64,000 nucleotides of DNA from Pseudomonas tremae (GTDB taxonomy: Bacteria > Pseudomonadota > Gammaproteobacteria > Pseudomonadales > Pseudomonadaceae): contig NZ_LJRO01000073.1 of NCBI RefSeq assembly GCF_001401155.1, positions 62,001 to 126,000 on the forward strand, given 5' to 3'. The number at the start of each line of letters is the position of its first letter. The stretch's first letter is position 1. A program made the position numbers and the translations under genes. The notes below the pieces were generated by a model. That model saw only the letters and a program-made list of their open reading frames with translations, did no database searches and was not told the DNA's origin. Below are positions 46,849 to 55,897 of this stretch, one piece after another.

Positions 46849-48342
46849 TCAATTATTCGAAGGCCGATATTGCAACGCTTCAGCCAGATGGCTGCGATTG
46901 ATCGCATCCACCTGCTCCAGATCAGCCAGGGTGCGCGCTACCTTCAGCAGCCTGTGGGCCGAGCGCAGTGACAAGGTCAGGCGCTCACAGGCTGTTTCCA
47001 GCCAGCGTTCGTCAGTGCTCGACAACGCGCAATATTTGCGCAGCCCCGGCAGATCAAGAAAGGCATTGGCGCAGCCCTGACGACGCTGTTGGCGTTCGCG
47101 TGCCTGAGCAACTACCGCTGCGGCGCTGGCAGTGTTTTCGCTGGTGGTCTGGTCGGGATTGAGCGCCGTAGCCTCACGTGCGACGGTCAGGTGCAGGTCG
47201 ATCCGGTCCAGCAGCGGACCAGACAGCTTGTTGCGATAACGCTGCACCTGCTCGGTAGAACAGCGGCAGCGTCCGGTCGGCTCGCCGAGATAGCCACAGG
47301 GGCACGGGTTCATCGCAGCCACCAGCTGAAACCGCGCCGGAAAGCGCACGCGGTCCCGTGCCCTGGAGATCACGATATGCCCGGACTCCAGCGGTTCGCG
47401 TAAAACCTCCAGCACTCGACGATCAAACTCCGGCAGTTCATCAAGAAACAGAACACCATGATGGGCGAGGGTGATTTCGCCAGGTTGCGGACGACTGCCA
47501 CCGCCCACCAGCGCCGGCCCGGATGCCGAGTGATGCGGCTGCCGAAACGGTCGCTGCGGCCAACTGGTCAACGGCACTTGGCTGGCGACCGACTGAATCG
47601 CCGCCACCTCCAGCGCTTCGTGCTCATCCAGCGGCGGCAGCAAGCCCGGCAGGCGACTGGCAAGCAGTGTTTTACCCGTGCCAGGCGGCCCGCTGAACAA
47701 CAGGTTATGCGCCCCGGCAGCGGCAATCACCAACGCACGCTTGGCAGCTGTCTGACCCTGTACTTCGCTTAAATCGGGATACGGCTTGGGCTGATGCAGC
47801 AAGCCGCTGGACTGATACGGCGCAATTACCGCGCGGCCGTTGAAATGCGCGACCAGCTCCAGCAAGTGATTGACGGCAATCACCCGCAACCCGGAAGCCA
47901 GACAGGCTTCCTCGGCGTTCACCGCCGGGATGATCAGCGTCCGCTCTGCCGCGCGTGCAGCCAGCGCAGCAGGCAACACCCCCTGAATCGGCCGAATCGC
48001 CCCCGATAGCGCCAGCTCGCCCAGGCATTCAACATCCTGCAACGCAACCAGAGGCACTTGCCCGCTGGCGGCCAGCAAACCCAGGGCAATCGCGAGGTCA
48101 AAGCGACCGCCATCCTTGGGCAGGTCAGCCGGGGCCAGATTAAGCGTGATACGCCGCGCCGGGAAATCCAGCCCGGAATTCAGAATGGCGCTGCGCACCC
48201 GGTCTTTACTCTCCTTGACCGCACCTTCCGGCAGCCCCACCAGCGTCAGGGCTGGCAGGCCGTTTGCCAAATGCGCTTCAACAGTAACCGCCGGGGCTTC
48301 CACCCCGACCTGGGCACGACTATGGACGATGGCCAGCGACAT
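46849..48342 (-). CDS. comM: ComM/YifB Mg-chelatase-like AAA+ ATPase
   Basis: 497 residues, full length. MSLAIVHSRAQVGVEAPAVT is the YifB N-terminus and DLPKDGGRFDLAIALGLLAA follows. Walker A is FSGPPGTGKTLLASRLPGLL, the Mg-chelatase signature includes PFRQPHHSASGPALVGGG, and ATMNPCPCG-like ALAMNPCPCGYLG (here AAMNPCPCGYLGEPTGRC) is present. ComM is a hexameric branch-migration helicase in natural transformation. This copy is intact, but a degraded copy of residues about 92-201 occurs at 63679-64000 in the same orientation. In other bacteria comM is a recurrent insertion site for islands. Here it is flanked by two HrpL-type genes. Confidence 0.95.
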   Translation of the reverse strand: MSLAIVHSRAQVGVEAPAVTVEAHLANGLPALTLVGLPEGAVKESKDRVRSAILNSGLDFPARRITLNLAPADLPKDGGRFDLAIALGLLAASGQVPLVALQDVECLGELALSGAIRPIQGVLPAALAARAAERTLIIPAVNAEEACLASGLRVIAVNHLLELVAHFNGRAVIAPYQSSGLLHQPKPYPDLSEVQGQTAAKRALVIAAAGAHNLLFSGPPGTGKTLLASRLPGLLPPLDEHEALEVAAIQSVASQVPLTSWPQRPFRQPHHSASGPALVGGGSRPQPGEITLAHHGVLFLDELPEFDRRVLEVLREPLESGHIVISRARDRVRFPARFQLVAAMNPCPCGYLGEPTGRCRCSTEQVQRYRNKLSGPLLDRIDLHLTVAREATALNPDQTTSENTASAAAVVAQARERQQRRQGCANAFLDLPGLRKYCALSSTDERWLETACERLTLSLRSAHRLLKVARTLADLEQVDAINRSHLAEALQYRPSNN

Positions 48343-48594
48343 AGATCATTCCTTGATATGAGCGATGGGCGGGTATCGTGCTTTATTTGGCGGGTGAGGG
48401 TAGGCGAGGAATGGATACAGAGTGTGAGTGGAGGAGGGATTGAAAGGTCCGTGCCCGGATGCGAGTCCAATCGGAATGCTCATTTACAACACGTAGACTC
48501 CGGTTGAACCGCGGTGGTCAAAAAAACCGTTTTGGAACGACTTAACCGTTAAGCCGCTGCGTAAAATGCTTGTGACTTTTTTATGACAACTATA

Positions 48595-48622
48595 GGAACT
48601 GAACGGGTTGCATAGCCACTTA
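48595..48622 (+). promoter_or_regulatory. hrp box (HrpL promoter) of hopR1
   Basis: GGAACT (48595-48600), 15 nt, CCACTTA (48616-48622). It has the same GGAACT variant and the same 15-nt spacer as the box at 46758. It lies 176 nt before the hopR1 start, giving a long AT-rich leader. The 252 nt between comM and this box show no gene. Confidence 0.82.
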
Positions 48623-48636
48623 AACTACTGTCGTTT

Positions 48637-48711
48637 ATGGCTGCCACGGAGAAGGCATTAATTAGCAATTTTTATAATGCTCTGGACGTTCAACCTGTAA
48701 CAACGATTTGA
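48637..48711 (+). other. 24-codon open frame in the hopR1 leader
   Basis: ATG 48637 opens MAATEKALISNFYNALDVQP and ends four codons later at TGA. The amphipathic stretch ALISNFYNALDV resembles helix 1 of class I type III chaperones, so it could be a decayed chaperone start. No ribosome site is convincing. Very tentative. Confidence 0.2.
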
Positions 48712-48798
48712 AACGCGTCTTCCTCGGCTTGATGCCGTTGCTTCTTCGTGGGTGATAAACGGAATATAAATTTACTGTACAGGGACTTAATAATAATT

Positions 48799-51700
48799 AT
48801 GGTAAAGATTACCTCTTCCGGATTTACTGCCGTTTCAGAGCTTCAAGACATGGACAGGGCCTCGCCCGCGGTCAGTCCTCCTCCCTCCCCATCGCCAGAA
48901 CCCTTGGCTGCCGAAAGTGAGTCGTCTCGCAGAGGCGGCATGCGAAATCGACCTCATGCAGGTTTGAATAGCCAGGTACTCGGACTGCAAGCCGTGCCGT
49001 CGCAGTCTGGAAGGCGTGTTCGCGTCAGAAACGATGCGCAGGGAGAAAGTGTCATTAATGCCTGGCTGGCAAAGCGACCGCCGGTTCGCAGCGAAACCAG
49101 CCTTGGTAACGACGGCAAGCTACTGCGCTATGCCGCTGTACCCCACGACCAGCAAGCACCGAGCAATGAGGCCTTTTTCACCTCCGTACCTGGCATGTTG
49201 ATGGCAGTTTTGACGGTCCATCCGCAAGTCGAGCGAGGTATCAGCGGGGAAATAAACGCTGATGGCGTAGCTGCCCGACTTGCCGAACCGCCAATAGGAT
49301 TATTGACAGGGGTCTGGCAGTCTTCCCCGGATCGAGCCTATCTAGAGCGAGGCGGTGTGGTTCATGCCGCAAGTCTGGAAGGACGCTGGACGCCCCTGAC
49401 GCTGCCTGGCATGGATCGCCGTGAGCCACTGCGGATGATTGGTTTGCAGGCGGACGGTCGTGTCTATGTACATAACGGCAGTCAACTCTGGCGCGCAACC
49501 GAGACGTCTGCCGAGTCCGTGGCAACCCAGCGACCTCCTGCAGGTGCGGCAGTACGGATTGACGCCGGTGGCGAGGTGCAGTGGCTGCATAAGGGAGTGC
49601 TTCATTCGAATGGCAGTTCCCGTGCTGTCGAGCTGTGGCGGTCAGCAGCCAACAGCCAGGGTAGCGAGCAGAGCCCGGCGAGCCCCATTGATTTCCTGCC
49701 ATTGCCGAGCGGCAACGCTGCGCTGGTCCTGGATGATAAAGGACGCGTTTATCAAGCCGAGCTGCAAGGTAACGGGCCTGTAGAAGCCCACCGGCTGAAC
49801 TTGCCTGACGATTTTTCGCGGGCTAAAGGCTGGGCCGTGACTGCTATGGGATTGTCCAGGGACGACACTGTTCACCTGATGCTGCAGGATCAAAACGGTA
49901 GGCGCATGAGCTTGCAGCAAGCGCCAGGCGAGGCGCTGTTTCGTCCAGCGTATCTGCTGGATCGCCCCTTGCTGCTGCTCCACACCGAGGGACTGCATGT
50001 TCCATCGGACGCAGATGTGCAGTCGCGTGTTCAGCTTGATGGTCATGCTCAGGTGGGGCATATAGACGGCGTGCTTCATTATCAGCCTGCTCCCGACCAG
50101 CCATGGGAGCGGTTAAAGCAGCCCGGTGGCGAACCGCTCACCGGTGTCACATCTGTTCACTCATCTGCGTCGGGATTTATTGACAGGAAACCGGTTTTTG
50201 CTTTGTGTGGTGATGCCCGGCAAGTCTTCGAACTGAAGCTGGAGGGGCGAACCTCATGGTTGCCGAGTGATGCCGAACTTTCGCGTTATCCTGCGGGTGG
50301 GCCCTTGGCGGTCGTACCGGATACGGTCGGGGTACGTACCGGTCTTATCGCGCAGTTTGACGAGCCAGTACGCGCGCTGTCGGTTCACAGCAATCGTCGG
50401 AGTGTCGCGCTGACAGAATCGGGGCGATTAGTGGCCGCCGCAGGTGGCGAAGCCCGCCAGCTTCCATCGTTGCAGCGCCCCCTTGCCATCGCTATTGGGC
50501 TCAACGATCAGTTGCTCGTACTGCATCATCCCCATAACCAACGGCCTCAGTTGAAACGGTTGAGCGCAAACGATGACTGGGAGCCGGTGCAGATAGAGCT
50601 GCCGGGCACTGTTCATCCTTCAAGTCTTCGTGCCACTCGAACAGGGCAAATACAATTACAACTGGGAGAAAACTGGCACACATTACTGCCTTCAATGACG
50701 TCACACGACAACCAGCCTTTGCCGGCACGCGTAAAGCCTGAGCCGGAGGGGGATGAAGTGCCTTCGGAGAACTTTCTTGCGGGTAGCAACGCCCTCGCCA
50801 ATCAACAGCAAGCCAGTCGTATCAGCACACCGCATCATGACGCGTCATTGGTGACAACGCTGTTGGGGACAACAGCAAATAACCCGCTGACCACGGCGTC
50901 AAGCCTGCAGGCAGTGGTTGATACAACTCGCGCTCAGGTTGGCGCATTGACGAGAGATGTATTGGGCGCCGCGGTGAATAGCACGGCGCGGGCAATGGCA
51001 CACACGCTTGGCGTTGTTCTGCCACCGACCGCTCAGGAGAGACGCCTGGCCGGTTTCCACAATGAGGCGAAACAGGCTTATGCATCAGGCAAAACGCTGT
51101 TCGAAAATCTGCCGACGCTCGCGCAGGTGCGTGTCGATTTGGCCGTAGGACCGTCTGACGGAGAACGGTTCGGGCTGTCACATCAGCAAACACAACGCTT
51201 GTTGAACCTGCGAGAAGAGAAACTGGAAGCCTTGTTGCGTGACTTGCGCAAGATCGGCTTCCATGAAGGCGTAATCATGGGCGATATGGGCGGCAGTGAC
51301 AGTGCGCATGATCTGAGTTCTACCACCTCTACGCCGACGTTCCGGATGGCCGAGCTATGGCGACGACAGCACTCGCAAGTGGATAAAACGCTGTCTTCCG
51401 TCGGGTTGTCCAGGTCGGAAGACATGTTGCCGAACCTCAACATGAGCATTAAAGCCCTGGCTGCAGGCGCTGCGCTTTACGCTGATCGTATGAGCGAACG
51501 TGAGGCTGAATTGCTGGGTGTCTTGTACGAGGTCAGCGAAAAAATGATGCGTGCCGGCGTACGTTTACCGGCTGATGATGGATACGCTGATAGCGCCAGT
51601 CGCAATGCTCCCTACGGTTTGCGAACAGCGGGGTTGGTTGCCGGCCTGGTGGATTATGACGAGCTGTTGAGAAGCACTGACGCGCAGGCGCTCGAAATGG

Positions 51701-54675
51701 CTGATAAGCGTCAGCAAGATGCCAGGCTTCCGGCGCTGTGCAAACTCGGCCTGTCTTCGTGGGGGCAATTAGCAGCCTTCGATGACGTGGTGACGACGTT
51801 TCGTGAACAGATAACGTTGCCGGGATCGGCGCGCCGCACTCAGTTGCTCAAGAATCTTGGCTTGCCGCCCGATGCCAAGCCGGACGAAATGGCGGCGCGT
51901 ATGTCCGACCTACTCCTGGATCTTTTCAACAGAAGTACTTTTTTCTCGACGCAATCGCGTGGTCTGGAACTTCGCGGTTCGTTGGGCGCGTCTGACTGGA
52001 AGCATCTTAATGCGTTCAGCGTCGGGGTGACTGGCGAGGCGCTTCAGGTGCTTGGTGTAGAGCGTATCGGCGATGGCAAGGACAGCGATGCCGGGCTGGT
52101 CGCGTTTTTTGTGCGCCATTCCAAGGCCTCTGTAGCAGCAACGTCCGGGGTAGGAATCGACTTCAAGCCGGGCGCTGGCAGCGGCGGACGTGTTCTTGAT
52201 GCGCGGCCGGGGCGCTCGATGAACTCGACTTGGGGAGGCTCCGGCAACCTGAGCCTGTCCGGTGCGTATCAACATGGTCAGGGCGCCGCCGTAATCATCG
52301 CGCCTTCGACGATTTCCGATTTCGTGCGGCTGTTGTTCGACGTCGATCACCCCGATAGCACCCAAATCCTGCGCACCGGTGTGAACGGTGGTTCGATTGG
52401 CCTGGACCTGTTCGAAACCAATTTGAATGCGTCTGTGGGGGCGAACGTCAGCGTGTCGCCATTTAGCTTGAGCCAGAAATACGGGCCACAAAAGCCGACG
52501 GCAGCTGCTGCAGTATCCAGTGCAGACAACCGGCGCAGTACCGCGTCGATGGCGTTGTCGGCAGGCGGGACAGCTCAGGCTGGCGCGCACTGGGGCCAAA
52601 TGGAGTTGCATCTGGATCACGCCTGGGCAGATATCATCGGTCTGGAATTTCAGGGGCGCACGGATTTCAATCTTGAGTTCAATAGCAATCTGAACCTTGG
52701 GGGCTCGCTGTCTTCTGCACTCGGCAATAACCCTAAAAAGCTGATAAATGCGTCCACTGGGAACGGTAACTTGCAGCTCGCCGGCATCCGCGTTGCGTCA
52801 AGCGATGTGCAGTTGCCGACCGATGCCGCAGTGGACGATAAGCGTCGGGGCCCTTTTTTGTCGACGGCCAGCTATAAGCGCACCTTTGATACTGAGGTCG
52901 CCAAGCCTGTTACGGCCAAGGAATGGAACATTATGCGTCAGCGTCTGGCCAGCGCCTTTCCTGACAATAGCGGGGAGTTGAGTGCCCTCAATTACTCTGC
53001 CAGCGCTGGCCAGCGTATTGCAGCAATCGAACAGATGATCGACCGCATTCAGGGTCCCGAGGCGCGCAGGGTGGAAGCCGGTGGTGCCCTTGAGGGTGGG
53101 GCTCTGCGCCGTCAGCGCTTCAATGCGGCCAGAGAAATGTCGGATGCGCACAGCAGCGTGTGGCGTGCGAGCTCCGAAATTGACCGCGCCTCGGTAGTGG
53201 AGATGCTGCATCAATTGCGTCAGCAGGACCAAAGCGCCGTTCAGCACCGTGCCAGGGCCATTCCGGGGGCGCGCGTGGAGTTCAACCTGTTCGGGCGTGA
53301 ATCTCTGGAAACAGTAGTCTTTCACGCCATCGGTCATCTGGGGCTTGGCAGCAAACTTAACGACCTGGCGGAGCTGCGTCGCAAGATACCTGGCCTTGAT
53401 CAGGTCATGCTCTGTTTCCAGTCGTTGCCCAACGTCAATCAGGTGCGATATGTCTTCGAGATGCGTCCACAGGCGAGGTTCGCCATCAACGACGCGTTAC
53501 TGGCACGGGAGCAGAACGCTTCGGCACGCGCGATCGGTTTGCAGGGGCCCTCTGCAAGCGAACTGAATTGGCGCGGCGTTCTGGACAAGATCAAAAACAC
53601 GCCTGATCTGTATCGACTGGCGGCGATTGCCGTACACAACACTGATGAAAACCCGGTGACTTCAAGAATAGGCCTGCCGCTGTTGAATGTTTCGGCCACT
53701 GGCGCGACATCGCATCAACTGTTCGAAGCAGAGATCCAGTTCCGCTACGGTCTTTATGACGGTTTGCAAGGTATTGAAGTACTGGAAGCCGGAAACAGAG
53801 CGTTGCAGAGACCGTTAAGCGCATTACAAGGATTCGGTCTTCAGGCCTTGGGGCAGAGAACGCAGGCTGGGGAAGTTCCTTACTCCCCTCCGTCGCCGCG
53901 TAGAGAGACAACGATACGCGCCACAGGCGATGTTGCTGAGCGAACAACCAATGACCTGATAAGCCAACTTGACGGTAGAGTTCAGCGTATGAGTTCGGCG
54001 CTTAAGCGTGAGGCGAAGGCTATCGGTTCGTTTCAGCAGGTTTATGGGCTGACGTCCGCACATATAGACAGGCTGCTTGTACGCATCCCTGAATTGCCAG
54101 TGCCTGAAATTGATGACCGTGACGCTGATGGAGAAGGCGCGCAGGGGACGTTTGCGTCGCTTGATCGATATCATCAGACACTGGATCAGGCTGAGCAGGA
54201 CATGCGTCAGGCCAGCGAAATGGTGTACACGACAACTGGCGATCAGACCGCGCAGGAGGAGAACCCGGCTTCGGCCCATCTGCTTACTGTTGAAACGCGT
54301 CGGCGTTCACTCGGAAATGCCATAAGAACACTTGCTGAAGAAGGGGCGAAAGTGGGCACGGCGACTGGGCTTGAAATTAACCGCATCTCATCGCAAGTGG
54401 ATGACAAGGTCGCACGTCGAGACGCGCTCCTGATGCAACTTGAAAGCGGCGGTCAGGAGGGCAGTGGCAACAGCGAAGAGATGGCGCTGGAGCTGCAAAG
54501 CATTAATTCATCGCTGCAATGGCTGCGCGCCCATTGGCTTGGCGAGCAGCAAGCGATGGACGCGACCGCTAAACGCCTGGACCAGGCAAACCGCGCTGCT
54601 CTTGAGGGTGAGCGCAGCTTCAGCGATGCCGTACGTGACATGACGTGGGGCGAACTCGATAAGACGCAGCGGTGA
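48799..54675 (+). CDS. hopR1: Type III effector HopR1 (AvrE superfamily)
   Basis: 1958 residues from ATG 48799, close to the size of HopR1 in P. syringae pv. tomato DC3000. The N-terminus MVKITSSGFTAVSELQD has Ile at position 4 and no acidic residue in the first 13, and matches HopR1; RRGGMRNRPHAGLNSQVLGL follows. Residues about 130-650 have repeated beta-rich stretches (GRVYVHNGSQLWRAT and the like) suited to the AvrE-family propeller region. The C-terminal third ends in a helical, coiled-coil-prone part. AvrE-family effectors act in the plant cell, where related members form solute channels that wet the apoplast; HopR1 is functionally redundant with AvrE and HopM1. The ribosome site AGGGA is 13 nt away; (AAT)3 directly precedes the ATG. 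A terminator follows. Confidence 0.92.
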   Translation: MVKITSSGFTAVSELQDMDRASPAVSPPPSPSPEPLAAESESSRRGGMRNRPHAGLNSQVLGLQAVPSQSGRRVRVRNDAQGESVINAWLAKRPPVRSETSLGNDGKLLRYAAVPHDQQAPSNEAFFTSVPGMLMAVLTVHPQVERGISGEINADGVAARLAEPPIGLLTGVWQSSPDRAYLERGGVVHAASLEGRWTPLTLPGMDRREPLRMIGLQADGRVYVHNGSQLWRATETSAESVATQRPPAGAAVRIDAGGEVQWLHKGVLHSNGSSRAVELWRSAANSQGSEQSPASPIDFLPLPSGNAALVLDDKGRVYQAELQGNGPVEAHRLNLPDDFSRAKGWAVTAMGLSRDDTVHLMLQDQNGRRMSLQQAPGEALFRPAYLLDRPLLLLHTEGLHVPSDADVQSRVQLDGHAQVGHIDGVLHYQPAPDQPWERLKQPGGEPLTGVTSVHSSASGFIDRKPVFALCGDARQVFELKLEGRTSWLPSDAELSRYPAGGPLAVVPDTVGVRTGLIAQFDEPVRALSVHSNRRSVALTESGRLVAAAGGEARQLPSLQRPLAIAIGLNDQLLVLHHPHNQRPQLKRLSANDDWEPVQIELPGTVHPSSLRATRTGQIQLQLGENWHTLLPSMTSHDNQPLPARVKPEPEGDEVPSENFLAGSNALANQQQASRISTPHHDASLVTTLLGTTANNPLTTASSLQAVVDTTRAQVGALTRDVLGAAVNSTARAMAHTLGVVLPPTAQERRLAGFHNEAKQAYASGKTLFENLPTLAQVRVDLAVGPSDGERFGLSHQQTQRLLNLREEKLEALLRDLRKIGFHEGVIMGDMGGSDSAHDLSSTTSTPTFRMAELWRRQHSQVDKTLSSVGLSRSEDMLPNLNMSIKALAAGAALYADRMSEREAELLGVLYEVSEKMMRAGVRLPADDGYADSASRNAPYGLRTAGLVAGLVDYDELLRSTDAQALEMADKRQQDARLPALCKLGLSSWGQLAAFDDVVTTFREQITLPGSARRTQLLKNLGLPPDAKPDEMAARMSDLLLDLFNRSTFFSTQSRGLELRGSLGASDWKHLNAFSVGVTGEALQVLGVERIGDGKDSDAGLVAFFVRHSKASVAATSGVGIDFKPGAGSGGRVLDARPGRSMNSTWGGSGNLSLSGAYQHGQGAAVIIAPSTISDFVRLLFDVDHPDSTQILRTGVNGGSIGLDLFETNLNASVGANVSVSPFSLSQKYGPQKPTAAAAVSSADNRRSTASMALSAGGTAQAGAHWGQMELHLDHAWADIIGLEFQGRTDFNLEFNSNLNLGGSLSSALGNNPKKLINASTGNGNLQLAGIRVASSDVQLPTDAAVDDKRRGPFLSTASYKRTFDTEVAKPVTAKEWNIMRQRLASAFPDNSGELSALNYSASAGQRIAAIEQMIDRIQGPEARRVEAGGALEGGALRRQRFNAAREMSDAHSSVWRASSEIDRASVVEMLHQLRQQDQSAVQHRARAIPGARVEFNLFGRESLETVVFHAIGHLGLGSKLNDLAELRRKIPGLDQVMLCFQSLPNVNQVRYVFEMRPQARFAINDALLAREQNASARAIGLQGPSASELNWRGVLDKIKNTPDLYRLAAIAVHNTDENPVTSRIGLPLLNVSATGATSHQLFEAEIQFRYGLYDGLQGIEVLEAGNRALQRPLSALQGFGLQALGQRTQAGEVPYSPPSPRRETTIRATGDVAERTTNDLISQLDGRVQRMSSALKREAKAIGSFQQVYGLTSAHIDRLLVRIPELPVPEIDDRDADGEGAQGTFASLDRYHQTLDQAEQDMRQASEMVYTTTGDQTAQEENPASAHLLTVETRRRSLGNAIRTLAEEGAKVGTATGLEINRISSQVDDKVARRDALLMQLESGGQEGSGNSEEMALELQSINSSLQWLRAHWLGEQQAMDATAKRLDQANRAALEGERSFSDAVRDMTWGELDKTQR

Positions 54676-54696
54676 TTTCGCTGTTCCCTGCAACAA

Positions 54697-54733
54697 CAAA
54701 TGAAGCGGCCTGAGGGTCGCTTCATTTGTTTTG
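54697..54733 (+). terminator. Terminator of hopR1
   Basis: CAAATGAAGCG pairs perfectly with CGCTTCATTTG around a 10-nt loop, then TTTTG; 21 nt after the hopR1 stop. Confidence 0.85.
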
Positions 54734-54825
54734 TTGATTCGTCAGTCGTTTCGCTGACGGTCAACGTTCGTTATACAAACCGCGTGTGCTCAGCGCTGAT
54801 GCGTGACCTGTGCCACGCAAGTTCT

Positions 54826-55818
54826 TTATAACGATTCCCTGACCACCAGTGGGCAATCCACCTGCTGGGTGCCTGAAACTTCGAGACCTTCTATCAAGTG
54901 CCTGGCGGCATTGCGACCGATCTCGTAATACGGCAGTTGCACCGTGGTCAGTGCAGGGATGAACAGTTCGGAGATGCCGATCATATTGTCATAGCCAAGC
55001 ACGGCGACATCACCGGGGATTTTCAGGCCACGGCCCAGCAGCAATTGGTAGGCACAAAAGGCAATGCGGTCATTGCCGCAGATCAGAATGTCGAACTGCG
55101 GACGGCCATCAGTCATGTGCCGTTCGAGGATGCCTGCGGTTTCTCCATAGGCGTCATGTTCGGACAGGTTGTATTGCAAGAGCTCGCCGGTAGCCAGGCC
55201 GAATGCCTGGCAGGCACGCTGCATACCCGCTTGCCGAATTTTCCAGGCCAGGCTCTGTTTTGGCAGATTGATAAACAACGGGCGTCGATAACCCTGGCTG
55301 AACGCGTGATGCAAGGCGCGATACTGCCCGGTTTCGTCGTCTGGCACATAGCTGACGAGGCTGCTGTCATCAGCCACGCAATTGGCGAGCACCAGTGGTT
55401 TGCTCTTCAAGCGCTGCGGAATGCTCACTTCGCGCAACCCCATGGCGCTGAAGATCAACCCGTCAGGCCGGTGTGACAGCATCAGGTCGATGTTCTGGTC
55501 GGTTGGCGGGTTGCTTAGCAGGTTTAGGATAAATACGTTCCAGCCTGCTTGCTGCGCGGTCTGTTCGATGGACAGCAGCAGCTCGACCGCGAAGGGTGTT
55601 GTCGCGGTGTCCAGGGCAAACACGCCGATCGTTCGTGTCTGCAGGTTGTCGCCGCGAATTCTGCGAGCCGACAGGCTGGGTACGAATTGAAGCTCGTCAA
55701 TCGCGCTGCGGACTCGCTGATAGGTCTCGGGGCTCAGTTTTTCCGGATTATTGAGCGCTCGAGACACCGTCATCAGGGAAACACCGGCCAATCGTGCAAC
55801 GTCTTTAACTGAGGTCAT
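54826..55818 (-). CDS. scrR: LacI-family repressor of the sucrose genes
   Basis: 330 residues. The N-terminal helix-turn-helix VKDVARLAGVSLMTVSRALN and the hinge ARRIRGDNLQTRTIGV are typical LacI features. The effector domain has FDILICGNDRIAFCAYQLLL and VAVLGYDN. It lies 79 nt downstream of scrB on the same strand, so it may be read with the operon or separately. Its probable operators are the GTTAAC palindromes in the scrY/binding-protein intergenic region. Inducer is presumably sucrose or a hydrolysis product such as fructose. The neighbouring GH32 and porin genes support the assignment. Confidence 0.86.
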   Translation of the reverse strand: MTSVKDVARLAGVSLMTVSRALNNPEKLSPETYQRVRSAIDELQFVPSLSARRIRGDNLQTRTIGVFALDTATTPFAVELLLSIEQTAQQAGWNVFILNLLSNPPTDQNIDLMLSHRPDGLIFSAMGLREVSIPQRLKSKPLVLANCVADDSSLVSYVPDDETGQYRALHHAFSQGYRRPLFINLPKQSLAWKIRQAGMQRACQAFGLATGELLQYNLSEHDAYGETAGILERHMTDGRPQFDILICGNDRIAFCAYQLLLGRGLKIPGDVAVLGYDNMIGISELFIPALTTVQLPYYEIGRNAARHLIEGLEVSGTQQVDCPLVVRESL

Positions 55819-55897
55819 GCGAGGCGGGGCCTGTCAGGTTGACTGATGATTATCATGCTACAGAGGCCTGATTTTTTTCGCGACGTCAATGATTTAC

